Below, one piece after another: positions 11,772-20,157 of a stretch of 45,612 bases of DNA. How positions within the stretch are numbered: position 1 is the stretch's first letter; each line of letters opens with the position of its first letter. This DNA comes from Lacticaseibacillus camelliae DSM 22697 = JCM 13995 (GTDB taxonomy: Bacteria > Bacillota > Bacilli > Lactobacillales > Lactobacillaceae): assembly GCF_001311195.1 (NCBI RefSeq), contig NZ_BBAJ01000012.1, positions 1 through 45,612 of the forward strand. The letters are read 5' to 3'. The position numbers and the translations under genes are program-made. The notes under the pieces are model-generated. The model worked only from the letters and a program-made list of their open reading frames with translations. It made no database searches and had not been told where the DNA came from.

Positions 11772-12173
11772 CTAACCCCTTTCTGGCAGCACTGCTGCCA
11801 ACGCCTGTTTGAGTGCACCACTCTTGCCAAGGTGAATAAACGTAATTTTACCGTAAGACCGGGTCGTCAGCGTGCAAGCGCGCTTGGTCCACGCCACATG
11901 GGTCACGTCTGCTGGTGAAATTTCCAGCGAGTTGCCGGGAATCAGGCGGCGCAGCGTGATGCGGCCCGATGAAATCGTCAAACGTGACCGCCGCACTTGC
12001 ACGACCGCCAGTGCCAAAACAAGCACTAACAGCAGCGTGGCGGGCAGACTGACCGGTCCATAGCCGATGAGTTCCATTTGTAAAATCACCGCCAAGCTCA
12101 CGCCAATCATAATGAACGCCCAAAACATGGTAAAATCGAGCCAGTCCGGTTGAACGTAAAATCGGTTTTTCAC
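11772..12173 (-). CDS. EbsA-like small membrane protein
   Basis: About 133 residues. Two adjacent hydrophobic segments (near residues 12-32 and 37-55: [16 protein letters not shown] and [16 protein letters not shown]) are followed by a soluble basic/beta-rich C-terminal part ([20 protein letters not shown]). Size, topology and position next to rnhA recall the EbsA family of Enterococcus and Lactobacillus; molecular function is not established. I prefer GTG 12173, eight bases after AAGGAAG, over GTG 12179, which sits almost on the Shine-Dalgarno. The start lies in a CA/GT dinucleotide run. Confidence 0.65.
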   Translation of the reverse strand: MKNRFYVQPDWLDFTMFWAFIMIGVSLAVILQMELIGYGPVSLPATLLLVLVLALAVVQVRRSRLTISSGRITLRRLIPGNSLEISPADVTHVAWTKRACTLTTRSYGKITFIHLGKSGALKQALAAVLPERG

Positions 12174-12197
12174 ACACACACTTCCTTAAGGAGAACG

Positions 12198-12596
12198 ATG
12201 AATAAACTATACACAGATGCAGCGACAAAAGGCAATATCGGTCTCGGCGGAATCGGGATCTTGATCATCGCGGAAGGCCATCAGGACCAGACCCACCTGC
12301 CACTTGCCGAAATGAGCAACCACCAGGCCGAGTTCGAGGCCGCCATTGCCGGCTTCAAGCGCCTGCTGGCTCTCGGGCTGACCGGCCCGGTGACTTTTTA
12401 CAGCGATTCCAAGCTGGTGATCGAGGCGCTGGATAAGTCCTACGCCAAGCACTACGGTGATTATGTCACAGAATTGGTCACTTTGACCAAGCAATTCCCG
12501 CTGGTCTTGTGGCAGTGGCTTCCTGACCATAAAAACCGCGGCGCCCACATGCTGGCGCAGCAGGGCCTGCACGAGGCAGAGGCGGCAGCGCAATAA
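12198..12596 (+). CDS. rnhA: Ribonuclease HI family protein
   Basis: Degrades RNA in RNA-DNA hybrids. 132 residues, ATG 12198 behind TTAAGGAG. RNase H fold landmarks: D7 in YTDAAT, E45/E47 in HQAEFEAA and D70 in YSDSKLVI. In the C-terminal motif, where the fourth carboxylate of classical RNase HI sits in a x-A-D-x-L-A context, this protein reads RGAHMLA, so His117 appears to replace Asp. Divergent from ebsA, with the two starts 24 bases apart. Intact. Confidence 0.88.
   Translation: MNKLYTDAATKGNIGLGGIGILIIAEGHQDQTHLPLAEMSNHQAEFEAAIAGFKRLLALGLTGPVTFYSDSKLVIEALDKSYAKHYGDYVTELVTLTKQFPLVLWQWLPDHKNRGAHMLAQQGLHEAEAAAQ
12206..12235 (-). promoter_or_regulatory. Probable promoter for ebsA-fhs-lspA-rluD
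   Basis: Minus strand TTGCCT (12235-12230), an 18-base spacer, TATAGT (12211-12206). It lies within the first codons of the divergent rnhA and would start RNA near 12199, leaving a leader of about 25 bases to the ebsA start. Confidence 0.5.
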
Positions 12597-12630
12597 GCGT
12601 GCCGGCTGGGCGCTTTGACTGTGGCTTCTA

Positions 12631-12684
12631 TATAATGAAACTAGGTGCCTTGTGCTAAGCCTCGGCGCGTGGCAAAATGCCTAG
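12631..12684 (+). promoter_or_regulatory. Consensus -10 and hairpin leader upstream of cls
   Basis: TATAAT at 12631-12636 is a perfect -10 without a good -35. RNA starting just after it would begin at CTAGGTGCC (12641-12649), which can pair with GGCA (12671-12674) and CCTAG (12680-12684) around a GC-rich inner part. The remaining ~95 bases to the cls start at 12778 show no second clear promoter. No riboswitch class was recognised. Confidence 0.4.
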
Positions 12685-12777
12685 TGATAGCCGCCCCGGG
12701 ATTATTGACGTGATTTGCCAGCGCTCTACGTTGTTACACCGGTCCAGCGACAAAAATTCGATGACAGGCGGTGTCTT

Positions 12778-14254
12778 ATGTCTTTACTCACGATCATTAT
12801 TTTACTGGTACTCCTACTCAACACCATTGCGGCGATTTTTACGGTGCTCCGGTCGGTGCGCGATATTTCCACGACCTGGGCCTGGCTGTTGGTGCTGATT
12901 TTTCTGCCGGTGATCGGGTTTGGGATATACCTGTTTGCCGGCCGCGGCCTGTCGACCAAAAAAAAGTGCACGCGATTCAAACCGAGTACCGGCGTGGGAC
13001 CAAGGCGTTTGTCGCGATGCAAAAGCACGCGAACACCCATGGCCGCCTGCTGCCTGCTGCAGTGTCCTCCACGGCGGCCAAGGAGTTGACCACGCTGTTT
13101 CTCAACACGGCCAGCGCCCCGGTCCTCGGCGATAACTCGGTCGACCTGTTTTTCGACGGCCAAAAAAAATTCGCCCAGTTGTTTAAAGACATTGAGGCCG
13201 CCAAGGACCACGTGTTTGTCGAGTACTACACCTTCTATAACGACGAGCTGGGCAACCAGTTTCGAGATCTGCTGATCAAAAAGGCCAAGCAAGGCGTGGC
13301 GGTCAAGGTGCTGTACGACGCCTGGGGCTCGATTGGGGCGAACAAGAAATTTTGGGCGCCGCTTTTAGCCACCGGGGCCAAAGTTGAGGCCTACTTCTCC
13401 TCGCAGCACCTGATCACCGATTTTCGTCTGAACTATCGGCTGCACCGCAAAATCGTCGTGATCGACGATGCCATCGGCTACATCGGTGGGTTCAACGTCG
13501 GTGACCAGTACGTGTCGCGCAAGAAGAAGTTCGGGTTCTGGCGCGATACCCACCTGCGCATTCGCGGCAACACGGTTTACGCCCTGAAGGTCCAGTTCCT
13601 GATGGACTGGAACGCCACTGTCCCGGATGACCAGGCTGAGCCTTACGCCATCGATGTGGCCCCGCTATCGCCTGAGAACCTGGCCACGCGCCACATTCAC
13701 CTGGGAGAAGCCCCCATGCAGATCGTGGCCAGCGGGCCGGATTCTTCGGCGCAGCAGATCAAGTACGGCTACGTGAAAATGATTGCCAGCGCGACCAAGT
13801 CGATCCGGCTGCAGACGCCTTACCTCATTCCGGACGATACCGCGATGGACGCTTTGATCACGGCAGCGCTAGCAGGCATCGACGTGCAGGTCATGGTCCC
13901 GGACATGCCGGATCACCCTTCATTTTCCGTGCCACGCAGTACTACGCCAATTACCTGAGCCGCTACGGGATCAAGATTTACCACTACCAAAACGGGTTCC
14001 TGCACGCCAAGACCTTGGTGATCGATGATGCGATCGCCAGTGTGGGCTCGGCCAACTTCGATATTCGGTCGTTCAAGCTGAATTTTGAAGTGAATGCGTT
14101 CATTTACGACGCCAAGATCGCCCAGCAACTGACGGCGGCGTTTGACGAGGATGTGACGCACAGTCAACTGCTGACGCCGGCACTGATCAAAGAGCAAGGG
14201 CACTGGCTGCGGTTCAAGCAGTACTTCTCGCGGCTGTTGTCGCCAATTCTATGA
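12778..14254 (+). CDS. cls: Cardiolipin synthase (two apparent indels)
   Basis: Phospholipase D-superfamily membrane enzyme that joins two phosphatidylglycerols into cardiolipin. ATG 12778 opens with two transmembrane segments (SLLTIIILLVLLLNTIAA and WAWLLVLIFLPVIGFGIYLF). The two HKD motifs are present: HRKIVVIDD starting near residue 223 and HAKTLVIDD near residue 410. The A run at 12958-12965 is eight long and needs nine (STKKKVHAIQTE). One C is missing near 13916 (PDHPFIFRATQYY expected). Corrected length is 492 residues. The ribosome-binding site is modest (AGGCGGTG). Confidence 0.93.
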
Positions 14255-14255
14255 G

Positions 14256-14294
14256 TTAAAAAAAACAGTCCGCCGGATGCGAACTGTTTTTATT
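14256..14294. terminator. Bidirectional terminator between cls and the convergent gene
   Basis: AAAAACAGT (14261-14269) pairs with ACTGTTTTT (14283-14291), with an A-run on the left and a T-run on the right, so it can act on both strands. It overlaps the stop codon of the minus-strand gene at 14290. Confidence 0.75.
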
Positions 14295-14616
14295 TGACCC
14301 ATTTATCAAAGCTTTCGGGATGCTTGCGCAGGGTTTCCAAGGCTGCTTTGACCATGTCGTCATGGCGCGCCTTGAGCTCGTCGCCTTCCAGGTGATAACG
14401 ATCGACCAAGTAGCCGGTGGCGAGGTCCTCAACGCTTTGCCGCTCCAGACCGCCATCCTTGAACAAGGCATCGACGCCGTCCAATCCGTTTTGCGTGGCG
14501 TCGATCAACGTCTTGGCCAAGTCGTCGCTTTTGACCCCGTGCTTGCTGGCGTAATCAATGAGGCCGTCGATCATGTCGACCGCCGCCGCTTGGTCCGCCT
14601 TCTTATCATCATTCAT
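14290..14616 (-). CDS. Acidic helical protein of unknown function
   Basis: 108 residues, ATG 14616 seven bases after GGAGGTG. Not recognised. The protein is hydrophilic, rich in Asp and Lys with no Cys, has no signal peptide or membrane segment, and its spacing of Leu/Ile/Val suggests several amphipathic helices (for example DMIDGLIDYASKHGVK and VEDLATGYLVDRYHLEGD). It stands alone, with its own -10-like box and a terminator shared with cls, between the cls and nrd units. No function is proposed. Confidence 0.75.
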   Translation of the reverse strand: MNDDKKADQAAAVDMIDGLIDYASKHGVKSDDLAKTLIDATQNGLDGVDALFKDGGLERQSVEDLATGYLVDRYHLEGDELKARHDDMVKAALETLRKHPESFDKWVK

Positions 14617-14643
14617 GTTTTCACCTCCGATGCCTTCATCTTC

Positions 14644-14649
14644 ATTATA
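14644..14649 (-). promoter_or_regulatory. -10 box of the acidic-protein gene
   Basis: TATAAT on the minus strand (14649-14644), with a poor TTTCCT-like -35 about 18 bases upstream. RNA would start near 14637, about 20 bases before the ATG at 14616. Confidence 0.45.
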
Positions 14650-14700
14650 GGTCATTGGCTGAGCCTGAGGAAACTTACAAAAAAAAGCAGTGTCCAAGTA

Positions 14701-14730
14701 TTGTTTTTACGTGGACAGCCGGGGTATACT
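14701..14730 (+). promoter_or_regulatory. Promoter of an orphan mini-transcription unit
   Basis: TTGTTT (14701-14706), an 18-base spacer and TATACT (14725-14730). It points towards nrdH but is followed within about 70 bases by an intrinsic terminator, and no open frame with a ribosome-binding site lies between. Confidence 0.5.
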
Positions 14731-14736
14731 AGACGT

Positions 14737-14800
14737 ACAAAACCTTTAGCACCACACCTTGAGCCAACGATCGTCGTCGGCCACAAGATGTGGTGTTTTT
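14737..14800 (+). ncRNA. Candidate short RNA or leader ending in a strong terminator
   Basis: About 64 bases from the predicted start to the end of the U-run. CACCACACCTTG (14750-14761) pairs with CAAGATGTGGTG (14784-14795), 11 of 12 positions, followed by TTTTT (14796-14800). The 22-base loop GC-pairs partly with itself (GCC...GGC). No upstream plus-strand gene needs this terminator, because cls is already terminated at 14291. It could be a tiny RNA, an attenuator, or only an insulator for nrdH. Confidence 0.45.
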
Positions 14801-14802
14801 GC

Positions 14803-14831
14803 TTGACCCCACCCCCAACATTGAGTATGAT
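14803..14831 (+). promoter_or_regulatory. Sigma-A promoter of nrdHEF
   Basis: TTGACC (14803-14808), a 17-base spacer and TATGAT (14826-14831), starting RNA near 14838 and giving a 27-base leader to nrdH. It begins two bases after the terminator U-run of the preceding mini-unit. No NrdR box was recognised. Confidence 0.75.
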
Positions 14832-14864
14832 AGTCCCATAAGATAACAAGAAAGAGTGATCAGC

Positions 14865-15095
14865 ATGAGTAACATTACTTTGTTTACCAAGAACGGCTGC
14901 CCGCAGTGCCGCATGACGAAAAATTACCTGCGGAGCCACAACATTCAGTTCACTGAACACAACATCAACGAAGAGCCCCAATACATCAGCTACTTGAAGG
15001 ACCAAGGCTTCCAGGCAGTGCCGGTACTTGAGGCCGACGGCGTGAAATCCTTCTACGGCTTTCGGCCGGAAGCACTGAAGCAGCTGGCTGGCTAA
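14865..15095 (+). CDS. nrdH: NrdH glutaredoxin-like redoxin
   Basis: Electron donor for class Ib ribonucleotide reductase, reduced by thioredoxin reductase. 76 residues with a thioredoxin fold; the redox pair is in NGCPQCRMTK (CPQC), and the cis-proline region reads FQAVPVLEADG. ATG 14865 is chosen over the in-frame GTG upstream because the weak AAAGAG lies at the right distance. First gene of the nrdHEF cluster; its stop codon lies inside a terminator hairpin. nrdI is not in the cluster. Confidence 0.94.
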   Translation: MSNITLFTKNGCPQCRMTKNYLRSHNIQFTEHNINEEPQYISYLKDQGFQAVPVLEADGVKSFYGFRPEALKQLAG

Positions 15096-15110
15096 TCGGC
15101 CAGCTTTTTT
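15087..15110 (+). terminator. Intercistronic terminator nrdH-nrdE
   Basis: GCTGGC (15087-15092), a 6-base loop, GCCAGC (15099-15104), then six T (15105-15110). The loop contains the nrdH TAA stop. Likely partial, since nrdE has no visible promoter of its own in the 32 bases that follow. Confidence 0.7.
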
Positions 15111-15142
15111 CATCTCCCTAACTTTGTGAAAGTGGTGACATT

Positions 15143-17313
15143 ATGGCATTAAGCACATTAAAACCAGAGGACGTTTCCTACTACGCCTTGAATAACGAGA
15201 TCAACATTCCAGTTGACGGTCAGATCCCGTTGGCCAAGGACAAGCAGGCGCTCGCGGCATTTTTAAAAGAAAACGTTGACCCCAACACCAAGCACTTTGA
15301 CTCGCTTCAGGCGCGGTTGGATTACCTCGTCAAGCACAACTATTACGAAAAGGCGATGCTCGATAAATACAGTCCCGCTTTCTTGGAAAAACTCAACACT
15401 TTTCTGAGCCACGCCGGGTTCCACTTCAAGTCTTTTATGGCGGCCTATAAGTTCTACGCGCAGTATGCGCTGAAGACTGACGACAACCAGTACTACCTGG
15501 AAGACTTCAAGGACCGGGTCTTTTCTAATGCCTTGTATTTCGCGGACGGCAACGAGGCCCTCGCCATGGCGATCGCCGACGAAATGATCCACCAGCGCTA
15601 CCAGCCGGCGACGCCATCGTTTCTCAATGCCGGCCGTCAGCGCCGCGGTGAGCTGGTTTCCTGTTTTCTGCTTCAGATCAGCGATGACATGAACTCGATC
15701 GGTCGCGCCGTCAACTCCGCCTTGGAGCTGTCTCGCATCGGCGGCGGGGTCGGCTTGACGCTGTCGAACCTGCGTGAAGCCGGGGCCCGATCAAGGGCAT
15801 CGAAGGCGCCGCCAGCGGCGTGTTGCCAGTCATGAAGCTGCTGGAAGACAGTTTTTCCTACTCCAACCAACTGGGCCAGCGCCAAGGGGCCGGGGTCGTT
15901 TACCTGAACGTCTTCCATCCGGACATCATCAGCTTCCTGGGCGCCAAGAAGGAAAATGCGGACGAAAAGTATCGCGTTAAGACCCTGAGCCTCGGCGTGA
16001 TTGTGCCGGACAAGTACTACGAACTGGTCGCCGCGGATGCCGACATGTACCTGTTTTCCCCTTACTCTGTCGAGCGCGAGTACGGTCAGCCGTTCTCCTA
16101 TGTCGACATCAGCAAGGAGTACGACAACATGGTCGCCAATCCCAAGATCAAGAAGTACAAGATCAAGGCGCGCGACCTTGAAAACGAAATCTCCAAGTTG
16201 CAGCAGGAATCCGGTTACCCGTACATTGTGAACATCGACACGGCGAACGATGCCAGCCCGATCGCCGGTAAAATCATCATGTCCAACCTGTGCTCCGAGA
16301 TCATGCAGGTCCAAACCCCGAGCGTGATTAACAACAAGCAGGAATACGACGTGATGGGCACGGATGTTTCCTGCAACCTGGGCTCGACCAACATTCCCAA
16401 CCTGATGAAGAGCAAGGACTTCGGCAAGAGCGTTGAGGCGATGGTGCGGGCGTTGACCTACGTCACCGACAGCAGCAACATCGATGTCGTGCCGTCGGTT
16501 CAGCACGGCAACCACTTGGCCCACTCCATCGGTCTGGGCGCGATGGGCCTGCACACTTACTTTGCCCTGAACCACATGCAGTACGGGGATGAGGAGTCGC
16601 TGGACTTCACCAACATTTACTTCCTGCTGCTCAACTACTACACCCTGAAGGCCTCAAACAAGATTGCCGCCGAGCGCGGCGAGACGTTCCACAACTTCAA
16701 GGCCAGCAAGTACGCCGATGGCTCCTACTTCGACAAATACATCGACCAGACCTGGGCCCCGAAAACCGAGAAGGTGCAGGCACTGTTTAAGGACGTCAAG
16801 ATCCCGACTCAGCAGGATTGGGCTGATCTGAAAGCCGCAGTGATGAAGGACGGCTTGTACCACCAGAACCGCCTCGCCGTGGCCCCGAACGGCTCGATTT
16901 CTTACATCAACGACACCAGCGCCTCCCTGCAGCCGATCGTTAACCGCATTGAGGACCGCCAGGAAAAGAAGATCGGGACGATTTACTACCCGGCCCCCGG
17001 CCTCTCGAACGACACGATGCCCTACTACAAGAGCGCTTATGACATCGACATGCGCAAGGAAATCGATGTTTACGCCGAGGCTCAGCAGCACGTTGACCAA
17101 AGCATGTCCCTCACCCTGTTCATGCGCTCCACGATTCCAGAAGGCATGTACCCGTGGAAGAAAGGTCGCACCAACAAGATGACCACCCGCGACCTGAACA
17201 TCCTGCGCAACTATGCGCACCACAAGGGGATTAAATCGATTTACTACATCCGCACTTACACGGATGACCAGGAAGAAATCGGCTCAAACGCTTGCGAATC
17301 TTGCTCGATCTAA
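15143..17313 (+). CDS. nrdE: Ribonucleoside-diphosphate reductase class Ib, alpha chain (one apparent indel)
   Basis: Catalytic subunit that reduces ribonucleoside diphosphates to deoxy forms, with NrdF supplying the radical. ATG 15143. Landmarks: PATPSFLNAG, the active-site Cys in ELVSCFLLQ, the NLCSEIMQ block and the C-terminal redox tail ACESCSI. One C is missing near 15790; repair reads EAGAPIKGIEGAASGVLPV and gives 723 residues, the normal NrdE size. The large N-terminal ATP-cone of class Ia is absent, as expected for Ib. Confidence 0.96.
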
Positions 17314-17320
17314 ACTGCAG

Positions 17321-17345
17321 CGGGCAGGGCTTGGCCCTGCCTTTT
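17321..17345 (+). terminator. Hairpin between nrdE and nrdF
   Basis: GGGCAGGGC / GCCCTGCC stem (17322-17341) with a 3-base loop followed by TTTT. The U-run is short, so it may be a weak terminator or a processing/stability hairpin. Confidence 0.55.
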
Positions 17346-17382
17346 GCGGGTCTTGCGGCAAACAATTTTAAGGAGTGGCAAA

Positions 17383-18340
17383 ATGGCTGAAAAGCAGTAC
17401 ATTGCGATCAATTGGAACGACATTGAAGACCAGATCGACAAGGCGACCTGGGAGAAGCTGACTGAACAGTTTTGGCTGGACACCCGGATTCCGGTTTCAA
17501 ACGACTTGGATGATTGGCGCACGCTGGGTCATGACGAACAGTGGGTCGTCGGGCACGTCTTCGGCGGGCTGACCCTGCTGGACACCCTGCAGAGCCAGGA
17601 CGGCATGCGCAGCCTGATGGATAACATCCGCACCCAGCAGGAACGGGCCGTGCTGAACAACATTCAGTTCATGGAGTCCGTGCACGCGAAGTCCTACTCG
17701 ACGATTTTCTCCACGCTGAACACGCCGGCGGAAATTGACGAGATTTTTGAGTGGACCAACTCCAATAAGCACTTGCAGTACAAGGCGAACAAGATCAACG
17801 ACATTTACCACAACGGTTCGCCGCTGGAGAAAAAAAGTGGCGTCGGTGTTCCTAGAAACCTTCCTGTTCTACTCCGGCTTCTTCACCCCGCTATACTACT
17901 TGGGCAACAACAAGTTGACCAACGTCGCCGAGATCATCAAGCTGATCATTCGCGATGAGTCCGTTCACGGGACCTACATCGGCTACAAGTTCCAGCTCGG
18001 CTTCAACGAGCTCTCAGAAGACGAGCAAGGCAAGATGAAGGATTGGATGTACGATTTGCTGTACGACCTTTACGCCAATGAGGAAGGTTACACGAACGAC
18101 CTGTACGCCAAGACCGACTGGACTGACGAAGTCCTCACCTTCCTGCGCTACAACGCCAACAAGGCGCTGATGAACCTCGGTCAGGACCCCTTGTTCCCGG
18201 ATACTGCTGAAGACGTCAACCCGATCGTCATGAACGGGATCTCAACGTCGACCTCAAACCACGACTTCTTCTCTCAGGTCGGCAACGGCTACCGGCTGGG
18301 CCAAGTGGAAGCCATGAGCGACGACGATTACAAGTTCTAG
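17383..18340 (+). CDS. nrdF: Ribonucleoside-diphosphate reductase class Ib, beta chain (one apparent indel)
   Basis: Metallo-cofactor (Mn or Fe) and tyrosyl-radical subunit. ATG 17383 behind AAGGAGTGG. Metal ligands and radical site are visible: D67, E98, H101 and the radical Tyr105 in ESVHAKSYSTIF, and a second ligand set in DESVHGTYIGY. The A run at 17830-17836 has seven A where six (LEKKVASVFLETFLFYSGF) restore the frame. Corrected length is 318 residues. The cognate activase NrdI is not next to it. Confidence 0.96.
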
Positions 18341-18347
18341 GCCAAAC

Positions 18348-18387
18348 AAATAGCGCTGATCGCTTCGCGGCGATCAGCGCTATTTTT
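18348..18387. terminator. Bidirectional terminator between nrdF and adh
   Basis: A perfect 15-bp stem AATAGCGCTGATCGC (18349-18363) / its complement (18370-18384) with a TTCGCG loop; A-run before and T-run after. Serves nrdF and the convergent alcohol dehydrogenase gene. Confidence 0.9.
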
Positions 18388-18392
18388 ATGGG

Positions 18393-19570
18393 CTAAGCCA
18401 GACCAGGCGTCATGCTGGCTTGGTAAATGGCGGTGACTGCCGCTTCGTCCAGTGGCAGATAAGCATTACCCAACCGCTTGGCCGCGGCCTGAGCCATTGG
18501 AGCGAAGTTCTTGTCATCGGGGATGCCGACTTCTGGGAGCGTCATGCCAAAGCCCAGGCTGGTGATCCAGGCCAGCGTTTTGGCAATGGCGTGCCCTGCC
18601 AGGTCTTCGTCTTCGGCATCGGTCAGGTGCCAGACGTTGCGGCCGAACCGCGCAAACAGCGCGGTGGTCGTGGGATCGGTCGTCAGGACATAATGCATCC
18701 AGCGCGGCGTCAAAATGCCCAGCCCGACGCCGTGCGTGATGTCGTAGTAGGCGGAAAGCTCGTGCTCCATCGGGTGGCACGACCAGCCGTTGCGGTTGCC
18801 GGCGCCCATTTCCCCGTTCAGCGCGGCGGTCGCGGTCCACATCAGGTTCTGACGAGCGGGCAATGAATCGGGGTGCTTGATGGCGACCGGCGCCCACTTG
18901 ATCACGCTGCGCAGCAGGCCTTCGATCATGCCTTTGGTGGCATCATTATCGGGCTCGCGGTCAAAGTACTGCTCGCACAGGTGCTGAAAATATCCATGGC
19001 GCCCGCCGCCGTTTGCCGCGCCGGAACCGTGAAGGTCAGGGTCGGATCCATGAAGGAAACGGCCGGCGTGCGACTGCTGCGAGCGCCCAGCTTCTGTTTG
19101 GTCTCAGGGTTTGAGATCACTGCGTTGATGTTCATTTCAGTGCCGGTCGCGGCCAGGGTCACGACATCGACAATCGGCAGCTGCGGGGTGTTTTTGCCCA
19201 ACTCACTGTCGCGCACGATGTCCCACGGGTCACCGTCGTAGTTCGCAGCCTCGCCGATTACTTTGGACGCGTCAATGACCGAGCCGCCACCGACGGCCAG
19301 AATCACCTGAATATTGTTGGCCTTCGCCAGCTTCTGGCCGGCGCGCACGGAATCGATCTTAGGATTAGGTGCGATGCCTGGCAGTTCCGTCACGTGCAGG
19401 CCGGAGAGCGCCTTGATGACGCGGTCGTAGAGCCCGCTGGCCTTAATTGAATGGCCACCGTAAACGAAGAGCACACGGTCGCCGAACTGACTGACGGCCG
19501 CTTTCAGGTCCGCTTCCTTGAGCGGTCCAAAACGCAGATCTGTTTGATTATTTAAGCGAAAAGCTTGCAT
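18393..19570 (-). CDS. Iron-containing alcohol dehydrogenase, YqhD/BDH type (one apparent indel)
   Basis: NAD(P)H-dependent reduction of aldehydes to alcohols; substrate not deducible. ATG 19570 with GGAGG upstream (the longer open frame is spurious). N-terminal nucleotide-binding part with AVGGGSVIDASK, central TLAATGTEMN, and C-terminal metal-binding helices with HPMEHELSAYYDITHG. One C is missing near 18983; repair reads MDIFSHLCEQYFDREPD. Corrected length is 392 residues. It lies 78 bases after the acetyltransferase gene; no strong promoter of its own is seen. Confidence 0.88.
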
Positions 19571-19648
19571 GATTGACCTCCAATACTTTCTTTGGCAGGC
19601 GAAGCTGTCATTTCTACTGTGAGCCAAGTGGCTGGAATTGGCAAGCCG

Positions 19649-20157
19649 TTATCGGTAGCGCACCCACCAGGTCTCCGCATCTTGGTGTGCGGAAAAGACC
19701 AGCCAGGCTAAGTGCAGCCCTAACCGCCGTGCGACACTGGCAGACTGCTGATTGGACTCATCGCAGCCGATCAGGACGGATTGCGCCTCGAGCGGGCCGA
19801 ACGCCAGCTGCATCACGCGCGGGCCGCCTCAGTCGCAACCCCCTGCCCCCAGTACTTGGGCAGCAGCAAGTAGCCAATTTCCACCGCCTCGATATCTTGA
19901 TGCAGGTGACACTCGACCGCACCCAGGAACACGCCGTCTTGTTCGATCACCCACTTGCCCGCCGGTTGGCCCAACCAGTAGCGGCGAATGTTGGCCTCGG
20001 CGGCGCTCAGGTCGGCGAACCGCAACGACCACTGATTGGCGCGTGGATCGCGACCATTCTCCAGCAGGGCCTCGGCATCAGACAGCAAAAACGGCCGCAG
20101 CGTCAGCCGGACCGTTTCCAGACGCGAATATTGCGCCAATATCTTTTCGGTTACCAA
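19649..20157 (-). CDS. GNAT-family N-acetyltransferase (one apparent indel)
   Basis: Likely RimJ/RimL-like acetyltransferase; substrate unknown. N-terminus matches the ETxRLxLRPF start of this subgroup (LETVRLTLRPFLLSDAEAL), and the acetyl-CoA loop is LLPKYWGQGVATEAARA. The frame stops there unless one G is restored near 19817; then AVMQLAFGPLEAQSVL follows and the protein ends at TAA 19649, 169 residues. The start is unsure: TTG 20157 overlaps the pepO stop, and another TTG lies 18 bases further in. Translationally coupled to pepO. Confidence 0.75.

Noticed and set aside
13153-13170. Run of eight A in cls (FDGQKKFAQ) as another frameshift
   Set aside because: The frame continues correctly on both sides, so eight A is right here; likewise seven A in dnaD near 30746-30752.
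14788-14841. Short open frame (MWCFCLTPPP...) upstream of nrdH
   Set aside because: No ribosome-binding site, it starts inside the terminator hairpin and covers the nrdH promoter.
15673-16575. 300-codon minus-strand frame opposite nrdE
   Set aside because: Antisense shadow of a clear nrdE; composition (Val/Asp/His/Gly-rich) matches reversed coding sequence.
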